Assembly (NCBI GenBank): GCA_964562405.1
Contig: CAZLTC010000002.1
Location: 25,865 to 89,864 of the forward strand
Source: WJLY01 sp964562405
Lineage (GTDB): Bacteria > Joyebacterota > Joyebacteria > Joyebacterales > Joyebacteraceae
DNA length: 64,000 nt
Direction: 5' to 3'
Made by a program: the position numbers and the translations under genes. Below, one piece after another: positions 34,790 to 43,734 of the stretch. Position 1 is the stretch's first letter. Each line of letters begins with the position of its first letter. The notes beneath the pieces were generated by a model. The model was not told the DNA's origin and did not search any database. It saw nothing but the letters and a program-made list of their open reading frames with translations.

Positions 34790-36109
34790 TTGAAGGTCCA
34801 GGTGAAGGAACTTGACAACTGGGTGAGAGAACTTCGGATCGGCATTCCCGAGGCGGACGTCGATGCGCGCTACAGGGAGCGCCTCGAGATGTACAGGAAG
34901 GAGTTCGAGGCTGACGGTTTCCGCAAGGGCAAGGCTCCGATCGGGATGGTTGAGAAGAAGCTCGGTCACATGGTCCGCGCCGAGGCCGTCGAGTCGATGA
35001 TGCCCGACGCCATCGCAGACGCGGTGCGCGATCACGGCCTCCGGCCGATCTGCGACCCGATCGTGGAGAACATGGAGACCGCGCCATCCGACGGACACTA
35101 CCACTTCACCACGACGATCGGCGTCCGTCCCGATATAGAACTCAAGGAATACGAGGGGCTCGAGTTCGTGGAGCGCGTACCGGTCGTTTCGGGCGAGGAC
35201 CTCGAGCGCGCCATAGAGGAGCTTCGCGAACGGAATGCCGACCTGGCACCAGTGACCCGAGCGGCGGCGAGCGGCGACTTCATCTTCATCGACTACGAGA
35301 GGACGGACGCGTCCGGCAACGCCGTGCCCGACTCGAAGGTCGAGGGCGCGGCGTACGAACTTGGCGCCGGGCAGATACCCCCGGAGCTCGAGCAGGCACT
35401 CCTGGGAGCGGCGGCGGGCGACGAGAGGAAGGTAGCGATACCATTCCCCGCGGACTCCGGCGTCAAGGAGCTGGCCGGGAAGACGGCAGACTTCGCCGTG
35501 ACCGTGAAGGAGGTTCGCGAGAAGAGGCTGCCGCCCGTGGACGAAGCGTTCGCGAAGAAGGCGGCCGACGCCGAGACCCTGCTCGACCTGCGCGTCAAGG
35601 TGCGCAACAGCCTCGAATCGCAGGCGCGTGCCTACGCGCGAAGGAGACTCGAGGAGGAGCTCGTCGGGACGCTCATCGAGAAGAACCCGTTCGAGCTTCC
35701 GGAGTGTCTGGTGAGAGAGCGGCTCGACCTGATGCGCGAGCGGATGGAGGCCAAGCGTCCGGACGGTGCGCCGCCGATAGACCAGAAGGAGTTCGACGAC
35801 GTCTACAGACCCGTGGTGGAGCATCAGCTCAAGGCCGGTTTGCTTCTGGGCGCCATCGCGGAGAAGCATGACCTTGAGGTCGGCGAAGAGGACGTCCGGA
35901 AGAGGGTAACGGAAATAGCCGAGTCCCAGGGGAGGGACCCGGAGCAGCTCATGAAGGACCTCGAAGGTAGCGAGCTCGTCGGTCAGCTCAAGGACGACCT
36001 GTGGTTGTCCAAGGTCCACGATTTCGCAATCGGCCTCTCGAAGGTCACGACGGAGATGGTCGAGATCCCGCGAGAGGGAGCGGCTGAAGCGAAGACCGGG
36101 GAGGAATAG
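34790..36109 (+). CDS. tig: Trigger factor (ribosome-associated chaperone and prolyl isomerase)
   Basis: A 439-residue protein with TTG start and AAAGGAG about six bases upstream. The ribosome-binding N-domain contains the degenerate signature GFRKGKAPIGMVEKKLG (canonical GFRxGKxP). The FKBP-type PPIase domain follows at about 150-245 (GDFIFIDYERTD, then KTADFAVTVKEV), and the helical C-terminal chaperone domain runs from about 250 to 430. It binds nascent chains at the exit tunnel. It heads the tig-clpP-lon cluster and is preceded by a tRNA-Leu. Confidence 0.92.
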   Translation: MKVQVKELDNWVRELRIGIPEADVDARYRERLEMYRKEFEADGFRKGKAPIGMVEKKLGHMVRAEAVESMMPDAIADAVRDHGLRPICDPIVENMETAPSDGHYHFTTTIGVRPDIELKEYEGLEFVERVPVVSGEDLERAIEELRERNADLAPVTRAAASGDFIFIDYERTDASGNAVPDSKVEGAAYELGAGQIPPELEQALLGAAAGDERKVAIPFPADSGVKELAGKTADFAVTVKEVREKRLPPVDEAFAKKAADAETLLDLRVKVRNSLESQARAYARRRLEEELVGTLIEKNPFELPECLVRERLDLMRERMEAKRPDGAPPIDQKEFDDVYRPVVEHQLKAGLLLGAIAEKHDLEVGEEDVRKRVTEIAESQGRDPEQLMKDLEGSELVGQLKDDLWLSKVHDFAIGLSKVTTEMVEIPREGAAEAKTGEE

Positions 36110-36163
36110 AAGCGCCAGGGGGCCCACCGCGCCGAGAGCGGCGGGAACGGAGGACAAGACGAG

Positions 36164-36781
36164 ATGGGACTGACGCCCTTTGTTATCGAGCACACACGGT
36201 ACGGTGAGCGTTCCTACGACATCTTCTCGAGGCTGCTCCGGGACAACATCATCTTCATCGGCATGCCGATCGACGACAAGGTCGCCAACATCGTGATCGC
36301 GGAGCTCCTGTTCCTCGAGGCCCAGGATCCCGATCGAGACATCTACATCTACATCAACAGCCCCGGGGGGTATGTCGCCGCAGGGCTCGCGATCTACGAC
36401 ACGATGCAGTACATAAGACCCGACGTGCACACGATCTGCATGGGTCAGGCCGCGAGCATGGCGGCCGTTCTCCTGGCGGCCGGGAAGAAGGGCAAGCGCT
36501 CCGCGCTGCCTCACACCCGCGTCATGATTCACCAGCCGGCGGGTGGAAGCGAAGGTCAGGCGAGCGACATCGAGATCTACGCCAAGGAGATCAACCGCCT
36601 CAAGNNNNNNNNNNTCAAGGAGAAGCTCGTCGAGATCCTGGCAGAGCACACCGGGCAGACTCCCGAGAAGGTAAAGCAGGACTCCGACAGGAACTACTTC
36701 ATGTCGGCCGAGGAGGCGAAGGAATACGGCCTCATCGACGAGGTCATCACGCGCAAGAAAGAAGCGCCCAAGAAGAAGTAG
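36164..36781 (+). CDS. clpP: ATP-dependent Clp protease proteolytic subunit (contains an assembly gap)
   Basis: Serine protease of the ClpP family, with Ser98 in MGQAASMAAVL, His123 in VMIHQP and the later Asp in QDSDRNYFM. GGAGGAC precedes the ATG. Ten Ns at 36605-36614 interrupt codons after EINRLK. The five bases before the gap (TCAAG) recur immediately after it, and removing the Ns plus one TCAAG copy restores the family-typical EINRLKEKLVEILAEHTG with no frame change. The gap is therefore probably a scaffolding artefact, and the true protein has about 200 residues. It lies between tig and lon; the usual clpX is not next to it. Confidence 0.92.
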   Translation: MGLTPFVIEHTRYGERSYDIFSRLLRDNIIFIGMPIDDKVANIVIAELLFLEAQDPDRDIYIYINSPGGYVAAGLAIYDTMQYIRPDVHTICMGQAASMAAVLLAAGKKGKRSALPHTRVMIHQPAGGSEGQASDIEIYAKEINRLKXXXXKEKLVEILAEHTGQTPEKVKQDSDRNYFMSAEEAKEYGLIDEVITRKKEAPKKK

Positions 36782-36857
36782 CCGGTGCCGCGGGCTGTTG
36801 CGACGGCGCGGGACAACGGTTATGTTGTCCTGTGTGACGAAGTAGGGGACCCCGGAG

Positions 36858-36878
36858 ACTCGCGACGAGCGAGTTTTC
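36858..36878 (+). terminator. Short terminator-like hairpin between clpP and lon
   Basis: ACTCGC (36858-36863), loop GACGA, GCGAGT (36869-36874) followed by TTT. It may end the tig-clpP transcript and give lon its own expression. Confidence 0.45.
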
Positions 36879-36953
36879 CGGTAGATTGGGCCACGCGACG
36901 GGCGCATGCCGCGACGCGGCGGCGGCCGCCGGAAACGTGCATTAGGAGAAGAG

Positions 36954-39377
36954 ATGCTTCACATAGAGCACGACGACGAGATCATCGAGTTCAGCGACAA
37001 GCTGCCGATCGTGCCTCTTCGGGACCTCGTCCTCTTCCCGCGCATGATCGTGCCCCTTCTCGTGGGGCGCCAGCGCTCGGTGAACGCGCTCGAACAGGTC
37101 ATGCACGCTGACAAGATCATGTTCGTCGTCACACAGAGGATGGTCGAGACGCAGGATCCCGAGCCGGACGACCTGTACAGGGTAGGCGCGGTCGTGAGGG
37201 TGCTGCAGCTCCTGAGGCTGCCCGATGGGACCATGAAGGTCCTGGTGGAAGGCCTCGCCAGGGCGTCCGTGAGACGCTTCACCAAGAGCGACGAGTACAT
37301 ATCGGCCCGCATCGAGGTGATGACGGACGAGGTCGACCGAACCGTGGAGACGGAGGCGCTCATGAGGAGCGTCGCGACCCAGTTCGAGGAGTACGTGCAG
37401 CTCTCCCGGAAGATCCCGGAGGAGGTGCTCGTCTCCGTTACGAACATGGACGACGTCGCCAGGTTCGCCGACACGGTGGCCACTCATCTGGCCGGCAAGA
37501 TGGAAGAGAAGCAGCAGGTGCTCGAGGCGGCCGAGGTCACCTCGAGACTCCGCATCCTCGCGAGAGCACTCTCGGGCGAGCTGGAGATCCTCAGGCTCGA
37601 GAGGAAGATCGAGCACCAGGTGAGGGAGCAGCTCCAGAAAAGCCAGAAGGAGTTCTACCTCCATCAGCAGATGAAGGCCATCCAAGAGGAGCTTGGGCAG
37701 GAGGGCGAAGGGACTCCCGAGGTCGCGGAACTGCAGCAGGCGATCGAGGAAGCCCACATGAGCGAGGAGGCCGAGAAGAAGTCCCTCGCGGAGCTGGACC
37801 GCCTGAAGAAGATGTCCCCGATGTCGCCGGAGGCCACCGTCGTCCGGACCTACATCGAGTGGATGACATCGATGCCCTGGGACAAGCGGACCAAGGACAG
37901 GGACGACATCGCGGAGGTAGAGCGCATCCTCGAAGAGGACCACTACGGCCTCAAGAAGCCCAAGGAGCGCATCCTCGAGTACCTGGCGGTCCTCAAGCTC
38001 ACGAACAAGGTCAAGGGACCGATACTCTGTTTCGTCGGCCCTCCGGGCGTCGGCAAGACGTCGCTGGGCAAGTCGATAGCACGTGCCCTCGGGCGCGAGT
38101 TCGTTCGCGTATCGCTGGGCGGCGTGCGCGACGAGGCGGAGATAAGGGGCCACAGGAGGACCTACATCGGCTCGATGCCCGGGCGCGTCATTCAGGGCCT
38201 CAAGAAGGCCGGTTCCAAGAACCCGGTCTTCCTGCTGGACGAGATCGACAAGATGAGCTCCGACTTCCGGGGCGACCCGGCGTCGGCGCTGCTGGAGGTC
38301 CTCGATCCCGAGCAGAACTGCACGTTCAACGACCACTACCTCGACGTCGACTTCGACCTCTCGGAGGTCATGTTCATTACGACGGCGAACGTGCTGCACA
38401 CGGTGCCGGCGGCTCTCGAGGATCGAATGGAGGTCGCGAGACTCCCCGGCTACCTCAAGCATGAGAAGATCCAGATCGCGAGGCAGTTCCTCGTGCCCAA
38501 GCAGCTCGAGGCGAACGGTCTCGACAGCCTCGGCGTTACGTTCACCAACTCGTCGCTCGTCCGCATCGTCGAGGACTACACGCGCGAGGCGGGCGTCCGC
38601 AATCTTGAGCGCGAGATCGCCAACATCTGTCGCAAGCTCGCGCGCGAGCAGGCGAGCGGGAAGCGCATGAGCAAGAGCGTGACGGCCAAGACCGTCGCCA
38701 GACTGCTCGGCATGCCGCGGTTCCTGTCTCAGGAGATCGAGACCGAGCACAGAGTGGGCGTCGCGACGGGTCTGGCGTGGACAAGCGTGGGCGGCGAGAT
38801 CCTGACGGTCGAGGTGCTCACGATGAAGGGCGACGGCCAGCTGACGCTGACCGGTAAGCTCGGCGAGGTCATGCAGGAGTCCGCTAAGGCGGCGCTGTCG
38901 TACGCGAAGGCGCATGCCTGCGAGCTGGGGATCGACGAGGAAAAGCTCGGGAACGTCGACATTCACATTCACGTTCCGGAGGGCGCCATTCCCAAGGACG
39001 GGCCCTCAGCCGGCGTCGCCATGGCGACGGCGCTCGTTTCGGCTCTCACCGGGAGGCCCACGAAGGCGGACGTCGCAATGACCGGCGAGATCACTCTCGG
39101 GGGCAAGGTGCTCCCGATCGGCGGTCTCAACGAGAAGGCGGTCGCGGCGCACAGGGCCGAGGTGAAGACCCTCGTGATCCCGTCAAGGAACGAGAAGGAC
39201 GTCACGGAGCTTCCCAAGGAGGTCCGGCGCGACCTCAATATCGAGCTGGTGGAGCGCCTGGACCAGGTATTCGACCTCGCGTTCGAGGACTGGAAGCGCG
39301 TGTGTCAGAAACCCGAGGAGGAACGCAGCGGGACATCCCACGCGGAGCCTCCTTTGCCGCTACCTCCGGCGCACTAG
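36954..39377 (+). CDS. lon: Lon protease
   Basis: An 807-residue ATP-dependent AAA+ protease. The ATG at 36954 has AGGAG seven bases upstream and begins directly before the N-domain motif LPIVPLRDLVLFPRM. A long coiled coil follows (about 185-290), then Walker A GPPGVGKTS at 362-370, Walker B FLLDEIDKM, and a LonA proteolytic domain with catalytic Ser685 in KDGPSAGVA and Lys728 in GGLNEKAVAA. All key residues are intact and the length is normal for LonA. It ends the tig-clpP-lon cluster, followed by a strong terminator. Confidence 0.95.
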   Translation: MLHIEHDDEIIEFSDKLPIVPLRDLVLFPRMIVPLLVGRQRSVNALEQVMHADKIMFVVTQRMVETQDPEPDDLYRVGAVVRVLQLLRLPDGTMKVLVEGLARASVRRFTKSDEYISARIEVMTDEVDRTVETEALMRSVATQFEEYVQLSRKIPEEVLVSVTNMDDVARFADTVATHLAGKMEEKQQVLEAAEVTSRLRILARALSGELEILRLERKIEHQVREQLQKSQKEFYLHQQMKAIQEELGQEGEGTPEVAELQQAIEEAHMSEEAEKKSLAELDRLKKMSPMSPEATVVRTYIEWMTSMPWDKRTKDRDDIAEVERILEEDHYGLKKPKERILEYLAVLKLTNKVKGPILCFVGPPGVGKTSLGKSIARALGREFVRVSLGGVRDEAEIRGHRRTYIGSMPGRVIQGLKKAGSKNPVFLLDEIDKMSSDFRGDPASALLEVLDPEQNCTFNDHYLDVDFDLSEVMFITTANVLHTVPAALEDRMEVARLPGYLKHEKIQIARQFLVPKQLEANGLDSLGVTFTNSSLVRIVEDYTREAGVRNLEREIANICRKLAREQASGKRMSKSVTAKTVARLLGMPRFLSQEIETEHRVGVATGLAWTSVGGEILTVEVLTMKGDGQLTLTGKLGEVMQESAKAALSYAKAHACELGIDEEKLGNVDIHIHVPEGAIPKDGPSAGVAMATALVSALTGRPTKADVAMTGEITLGGKVLPIGGLNEKAVAAHRAEVKTLVIPSRNEKDVTELPKEVRRDLNIELVERLDQVFDLAFEDWKRVCQKPEEERSGTSHAEPPLPLPPAH

Positions 39378-39394
39378 AGGTCAGAAAGATGCAC

Positions 39395-39434
39395 AAGAGG
39401 CCCCGCGGAACGTGCGCGGGGCCTCTTTCTTTGG
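39395..39434 (+). terminator. Intrinsic terminator after lon
   Basis: AAGAGGCCCCGC pairs with GCGGGGCCTCTT (12 bp) around a 9-nt loop, followed by TCTTT. Confidence 0.85.
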
Positions 39435-39501
39435 TACCCTTGTGTGTTCGCGACCGCGGGTGGCCGTCCGAGCCCGACACTCCTGAGTGGAGGCGCCGAT
39501 C

Positions 39502-40092
39502 TTGAAGATACAGAAGGCCGAGTTCATGCTGGGCGCTGCACGGCTCGACCAGCTCCCGAAGAGCGGCCTCCCCGAGATCGCGTTCGCCGGAAGGTCGAAC
39601 GTGGGCAAGTCGTCGCTCCTGAACAAGCTCACGGGCCGCAAGAAGCTCGCACGGATCTCGAAGACACCCGGAAAGACGCGGGAGATGAACCTCTACGACA
39701 TCGACTCGAGGCTCATAATCGTCGACCTGCCCGGCTACGGGTTCGCGAAGGTTCCCGGCGAGATGAAGCGCAACTGGGGTGCCGTGATCGAGGAGTACCT
39801 GAACAGTAGGAAGCAGCTGGCCGGGGTCGTCCACCTCGTCGATGCCAGGCACAAGCCCAGCGTTGACGATGTGAGCATGCACGAGTGGATCAGGCACTAC
39901 GAAGTGTCAGCGTTGATTGCGGTCACAAAGGCTGATAAGATACCGAAGTCCAAGCGTGCGCGTTCCCTCGACACCATCAAGAGCGTTCTCGACCCCGCGG
40001 AGGACACACCGTTGGTGCTCTTCTCCTCGGTGACGGGGGAGGGCGCCGGCGAGATCTGGAAGTGGATCTGGGCAACCGCAGGGACGGCGTAG
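39502..40092 (+). CDS. engB: Ribosome biogenesis GTPase EngB (YsxC/YihA)
   Basis: A 196-residue GTPase needed for 50S ribosomal subunit maturation. TTG 39502 is chosen because GGAGG (39489-39493) lies eight bases upstream, and the product then begins LKIQKAEFMLGA as is usual for the family. G motifs: FAGRSNVGKSSLLN (G1), SKTPGKTREMN (G2), VDLPGYGFAKV (G3), TKADKIPKSK (G4) and FSSVTGEG (G5). Length is normal. The frame extends 15 bases further upstream to a GTG, but that start would overlap the ribosome-binding site. Confidence 0.93.
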   Translation: MKIQKAEFMLGAARLDQLPKSGLPEIAFAGRSNVGKSSLLNKLTGRKKLARISKTPGKTREMNLYDIDSRLIIVDLPGYGFAKVPGEMKRNWGAVIEEYLNSRKQLAGVVHLVDARHKPSVDDVSMHEWIRHYEVSALIAVTKADKIPKSKRARSLDTIKSVLDPAEDTPLVLFSSVTGEGAGEIWKWIWATAGTA

Positions 40093-40129
40093 GCGGCCGC
40101 GTTGGCCGGCGTTTCACCGGAGGCACGAG

Positions 40130-41278
40130 ATGAAGTCGAAGCTGTTCACACCGGGGCCGACGAAGATCCCGGGAGCAGTGCTGAGCGCTGTCGGCAAGCA
40201 GGTGCTTCACCACCGGTCTCCCGAGTTCTCCGAGAAGGTGAGGCACGTCCAGGACGAGTTGGGACGCCTTCTGCAGACCCACAACGACACGCTGCTCTTC
40301 ACATGCTCCGGGACGGGCATGATGGAGGCCGCCGTCTCGAACCTGCTTTCGCGGGGCGACAAGGCCATCTGCCTGAACAACGGCATGTTCGGGCAGCGCT
40401 GGGCTGACATCTGTACTGCCTACGGTGTGGATGCGGTCAACCACGCCGTGCCGTGGGGCGAGAGCATCGACCCGGAAGATCTCGAGCGACTGCTGCACGA
40501 GCACCGCGATGCCAAGGTCGTGTTCGCGATACACAGTGAGACCTCGACCGGCGCGCTGAACGACGTTAAGGCGCTCGGCGAGATGGCGAAGGAACACGAC
40601 ATCGTCATGGCCGTCGATGCTACGTCGAGCGTCGGCGTCCACGAGATCCGCATGGACGAGTGGGGTATCGACGTCATCGTTGCCGGCACGCAGAAGGCGC
40701 TCATGACACCTCCGGGACTGGCCTTCGTCGCCCTGAACGGGAGGGCGTGGGCGCTCGTGTCGGAGTCGAACCTCCCGGCCTACTACTTCGACTTCACGAA
40801 GACCTGGAAGAGGTTGCAGAAGAAGGGTCAGACGCCCTTCACGACCGCCGTCTCTCTCGTATACGGGCTTGAGGTCGCACTCGCCATGATGGAGAAGGAG
40901 GGCTGGGACAACGTCTACGAGCGGCATGCGACGATGGGCGCCGCGGTCCGCGCGGCCGTGAAGGCGTTGGGATTCGGCGTCCTGGCCGCTAACTCCGTCA
41001 ACGGCCTGACCGTGGCCGTATGCCAGGAGGGAGTGGACGGGAACCAGCTGGTGCGCGTCCTCGATGACGAGTTCGGCGTACGCGTGGCCGGAGGACAGGA
41101 GGAGCTCTCCGGCAAGGTGATACGCATTGGGCACATGGGCGGGATACGAGAGCGCGACCTTGCAATGGTCATCAGCGCGCTCGAGCGTGCGCTCGTGACG
41201 ATTGGACACGAGGTCGAACTCGGCAAGGGTCTGACGGCTCTTCAGGAAGTCCTGCTCAAACGCAGGGCGGTAGAGTAG
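40130..41278 (+). CDS. Class V aminotransferase (alanine-glyoxylate / serine-pyruvate type)
   Basis: A 382-residue PLP enzyme. The N-terminal FTPGPTKIPGAVL and HHRSPEFSE are hallmarks of the alanine-glyoxylate / serine-pyruvate / phosphonate aminotransferase group. TCSGTGMMEAAVSNL is the phosphate-binding loop, VDATSSVGVHEI carries the cofactor Asp, and AGTQKALMTPPGL carries the Schiff-base lysine. The substrate cannot be decided; serine-glyoxylate or alanine-glyoxylate is most likely. GGAGGC precedes the ATG. No regulatory gene is adjacent. Confidence 0.9.
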   Translation: MKSKLFTPGPTKIPGAVLSAVGKQVLHHRSPEFSEKVRHVQDELGRLLQTHNDTLLFTCSGTGMMEAAVSNLLSRGDKAICLNNGMFGQRWADICTAYGVDAVNHAVPWGESIDPEDLERLLHEHRDAKVVFAIHSETSTGALNDVKALGEMAKEHDIVMAVDATSSVGVHEIRMDEWGIDVIVAGTQKALMTPPGLAFVALNGRAWALVSESNLPAYYFDFTKTWKRLQKKGQTPFTTAVSLVYGLEVALAMMEKEGWDNVYERHATMGAAVRAAVKALGFGVLAANSVNGLTVAVCQEGVDGNQLVRVLDDEFGVRVAGGQEELSGKVIRIGHMGGIRERDLAMVISALERALVTIGHEVELGKGLTALQEVLLKRRAVE

Positions 41279-41283
41279 ACTCC

Positions 41284-41359
41284 GGGCCGTTAGCTCAGTC
41301 GGTAGAGCACCTGCCTTTTAAGCAGGGAGTCGCTGGTTCGATCCCAGCACGGCCCACCA
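41284..41359 (+). tRNA. tRNA-Lys (anticodon TTT)
   Basis: 76 nt including an encoded CCA. Acceptor GGGCCGT/ACGGCCC, D-arm GCTCAGTCGGTAGAGC, anticodon loop CTTTTAA and T-arm GCTGGTTCGATCCCAGC. Confidence 0.96.
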
Positions 41360-41405
41360 GACACAAGGCCGCTGCGAGCGATGTTGTCCGTTCAAGGGGG
41401 ACACG

Positions 41406-41654
41406 ATGGAATACGAGGAGCTGCAGTTCTGCCGCTCGTGCGCGATGCCGCTCGACATGCCGGATCTCGAGGGGATGGCCGAGGCCTACTGCGAACACTG
41501 CACGAACGAAGCGGGCGATCTCAAGACCCGCGACGAGATCAAGCACGGCATCGCTCACTGGATCATGGGCTGGCAGCACGTCGACATGGACACTGCCATG
41601 GAGCGCGCCGAGCACTACATGAAGGCTATGCCCGCCTGGGCGGAGAAGAAGTAG
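41406..41654 (+). CDS. Putative zinc-ribbon protein
   Basis: An 82-residue protein with two cysteine pairs, FCRSCAMPL and YCEHC, about 20 residues apart: the layout of the putative zinc-ribbon family often annotated from fC-x-x-C-x-MPL starts. The C-terminal half is helical (HGIAHWIMGWQHVDMDTAMERAEHYMKAMPAW). GGGGGAC precedes the ATG. The function of this family is unknown. It sits between tRNA-Lys and tRNA-Glu, probably as a single gene. Confidence 0.75.
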   Translation: MEYEELQFCRSCAMPLDMPDLEGMAEAYCEHCTNEAGDLKTRDEIKHGIAHWIMGWQHVDMDTAMERAEHYMKAMPAWAEKK

Positions 41655-41759
41655 GCTGTCCCTTGCACGCCGGGCAGCCGACGTCGACATCCACGCGCCG
41701 CGTGGGCGTTCGTACGTAACGAGACAGCAGTACAGGTATCATTGTCCGCGGAACATAGC

Positions 41760-41835
41760 GTCCCCATCGTCTAGGGGTTTAGGACACCGCCCTTTCACGG
41801 CGGCAACACGGGTTCGAATCCCGTTGGGGACGCCA
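41760..41835 (+). tRNA. tRNA-Glu (anticodon TTC); probable integration site
   Basis: 76 nt with an encoded CCA. Acceptor GTCCCCA/TGGGGAC, anticodon stem CCGCC/GGCGG with loop CTTTCAC, T-arm CGGGTTCGAATCCCG. Its last 19 or so bases recur near 45135-45154 and 51688-51706, so the gene is a candidate attachment site for the accessory region that follows. Confidence 0.96.
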
Positions 41836-42428
41836 CGGCCTGACGGCTGTTAGGTGAACACGGGGAACGCCGAAAGATGCCCTCCGTGCTTGAGCATGCA
41901 ATCCCCTCTGCATCCCCTCGGATCCAGTCGCTCGCGGGTCGGCGGCCTCGGTTCCCCCGGAGCTGAGGGCCAGGCGGCGACTTCGAGGAGCATCCACCAC
42001 GAGACGCTTTCGCTGGGCCTGCCACGAATGCTTGGCCGCCGATCTGCAGTGCGCACACTGGTGGGTGTCAACTTGGGTGTCAGTAGGCCGTCTAGCCGGC
42101 CTACCAGCCCACTCGCTGTGACTTCCGCGCTGTCCACGAAGTCAACAGAACCTCGGCCCCTGCGTGCCCCCGGTATCTCTGCTTCCGCCGATACCGGGTT
42201 CCATAGAAGCTCGTCCCGCTTGGAGTTAGCTGTGATCCGTTCTTGCAGATGGACGTCTGAGACGGCACCGGCACGGGCCTGCGATGACACGCGCGTAGGA
42301 GGGTAGTTCCGGACTAGCCCTCGGGTGTCTTTCCTGCGATGGGTCTTTCAGACTGCCGGATGGGCTGTCCGGGCTAGGGGAGTCAGTCCGGTTCGCGCGA
42401 CTGAGTAGCGATTCACGGAGTCCATGTT
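41836..42428. other. Gene-poor start of accessory region
   Basis: About 590 bases after tRNA-Glu. Both strands hold open frames up to about 150 codons, but their translations are low-complexity, rich in Arg/Pro/Ser, and lack ribosome-binding sites or recognisable motifs, so I do not call them. No terminator or integrase remnant was recognised. Confidence 0.4.
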
Positions 42429-43148
42429 ATGGGGCAGCATCCAGCACTCATGCCGGTCGCGCGGATGGCCGGCGCCAGTTCTGGAACCCAGAACGCTGAC
42501 GCATCTGAGAAGCTTGCTAGGCTTGGGCTGGTGTTTGCGTACGGATGCCGGGTCTACCCACCGTATGCATTCAATGGTGCCGATACCGACACGTTGTTTC
42601 TCAACGGGTATTCCTACTCACCGACCCTGAGTAAGAGAGGTGAGTCACGCGCCATCAGGATGAGCGAAACGTGCAGAACCCAACACCAGCTCGATGCAAC
42701 CGCTCTTGGACTCTGCAGGAATGGACAGGACCGCGCGGAACGCGTGCGGATCTACGTGGACACGCTCCGCGCCTCGCCGCTCGTTGATAGCGTCCGTCTG
42801 GTTGGAGACAGCGTCTACATGCGCTGGGACGGCGAAGTGGAGGAAGAGGAGGTTGTTCTCCCTTGGAACGACTCATTGTTCGATCGCGCCGCGTTCCACG
42901 AAATACTCATCGAGGAGTTCTGGCGAACCGTGGGCAGTGGTGGTCTGGTGGCGTTCGGCGAACGCTACCACGTCTTGTCCCCTAGGGATTGCGTCGCGCA
43001 GATTCGTCATCTCCTTGAACGCATCGCTCTGGGTGAGTACCCTACGGTCGAAGATGTGCGGGACACGGCGCTCGAGGACACCAGATTCCTCACAGATCTG
43101 TGGGAACATCGAGCCACCGCGGGGTTGGTGGCTGTCCCCCGGCGCTAA
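42429..43148 (+). CDS. Hypothetical protein of accessory region
   Basis: A 239-residue reading frame with no recognised family. It lacks a signal peptide. The middle has an alternating pattern (LVDSVRLVGDSVYMRWDGEVEEEEVVLPW) typical of real beta-structured proteins, and the C-terminal half is helical and acidic. The ATG at 42429 has no good ribosome-binding site, so the start may be internal. Codon usage is acceptable, but neighbouring frames are also open, so reality is uncertain. It stands in a gene-poor segment between tRNA-Glu and an orphan secreted protein. Confidence 0.5.
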   Translation: MGQHPALMPVARMAGASSGTQNADASEKLARLGLVFAYGCRVYPPYAFNGADTDTLFLNGYSYSPTLSKRGESRAIRMSETCRTQHQLDATALGLCRNGQDRAERVRIYVDTLRASPLVDSVRLVGDSVYMRWDGEVEEEEVVLPWNDSLFDRAAFHEILIEEFWRTVGSGGLVAFGERYHVLSPRDCVAQIRHLLERIALGEYPTVEDVRDTALEDTRFLTDLWEHRATAGLVAVPRR

Positions 43149-43734
43149 CGACGCCCAGAACTCGAGGGTGACACCGCACAGGACCTGCTACCAGGTGAGC
43201 TGCGGTTCAATGAAGACGCCGCTCATGTGTGTGATGACTGCCTCCATTCTCACCCTGATCCATGGTGTGCGCTCGTGATTGGCTAGAGGGTCTCCTCGGA
43301 GATGGTGAGCGCGTCACATTGGGCGTCGACTCCTGGCAGCTCTCGGTCACCTCGGCTCCATGCCGGTGCGGGATTCCGCTGGCTGAGGCCCGGAGCTCAC
43401 CTCAACTTCCGCAACGGTGGAGGGCCACGCGGCCGGTTCGTGGTAGATCCCGGCCGGCGGGGTGAGCCGGATGGAGGATCCAGAGGAGGAGAGAACGATG
43501 CCACTCACAATCTACGCTTGTCGCGGCGAAGACTGCATCCTCAATGACCGCGGGCGGAGGCGATCGCCCTGCAGCGTGGCCCGGCGTCCGGCGGCCTTGG
43601 TTGCTGGAATAGCGACCGCAATCACAAGTACGTGCAGCATCACGGTTCCGCGGGCGCCGCTTGCCGGCCCGTCGCGATGTCGGGAGCGCGGACCGCGAGC
43701 CCTGCGGAGCCGCGGTACCTGCGGCAGGCAGCGC
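43149..43734. other. Gene-poor stretch
   Basis: About 590 bases with no convincing gene. An open frame reaches into it from the downstream secreted protein, but that upstream extension is rich in Arg/Pro/Ser without motifs, and a signal peptide starts only at 43735. Confidence 0.35.

Noticed and set aside
36782..36953. CIRCE or other heat-shock operator before lon.
   Set aside because: A short GACAAC/GTTGTC inverted repeat is present but does not match CIRCE, and no other heat-shock element was recognised.
41850..42290. Overlapping open frames of up to 150 codons on both strands after tRNA-Glu.
   Set aside because: Low-complexity Arg/Pro/Ser-rich products without ribosome-binding sites; some are translations of the tRNA itself.
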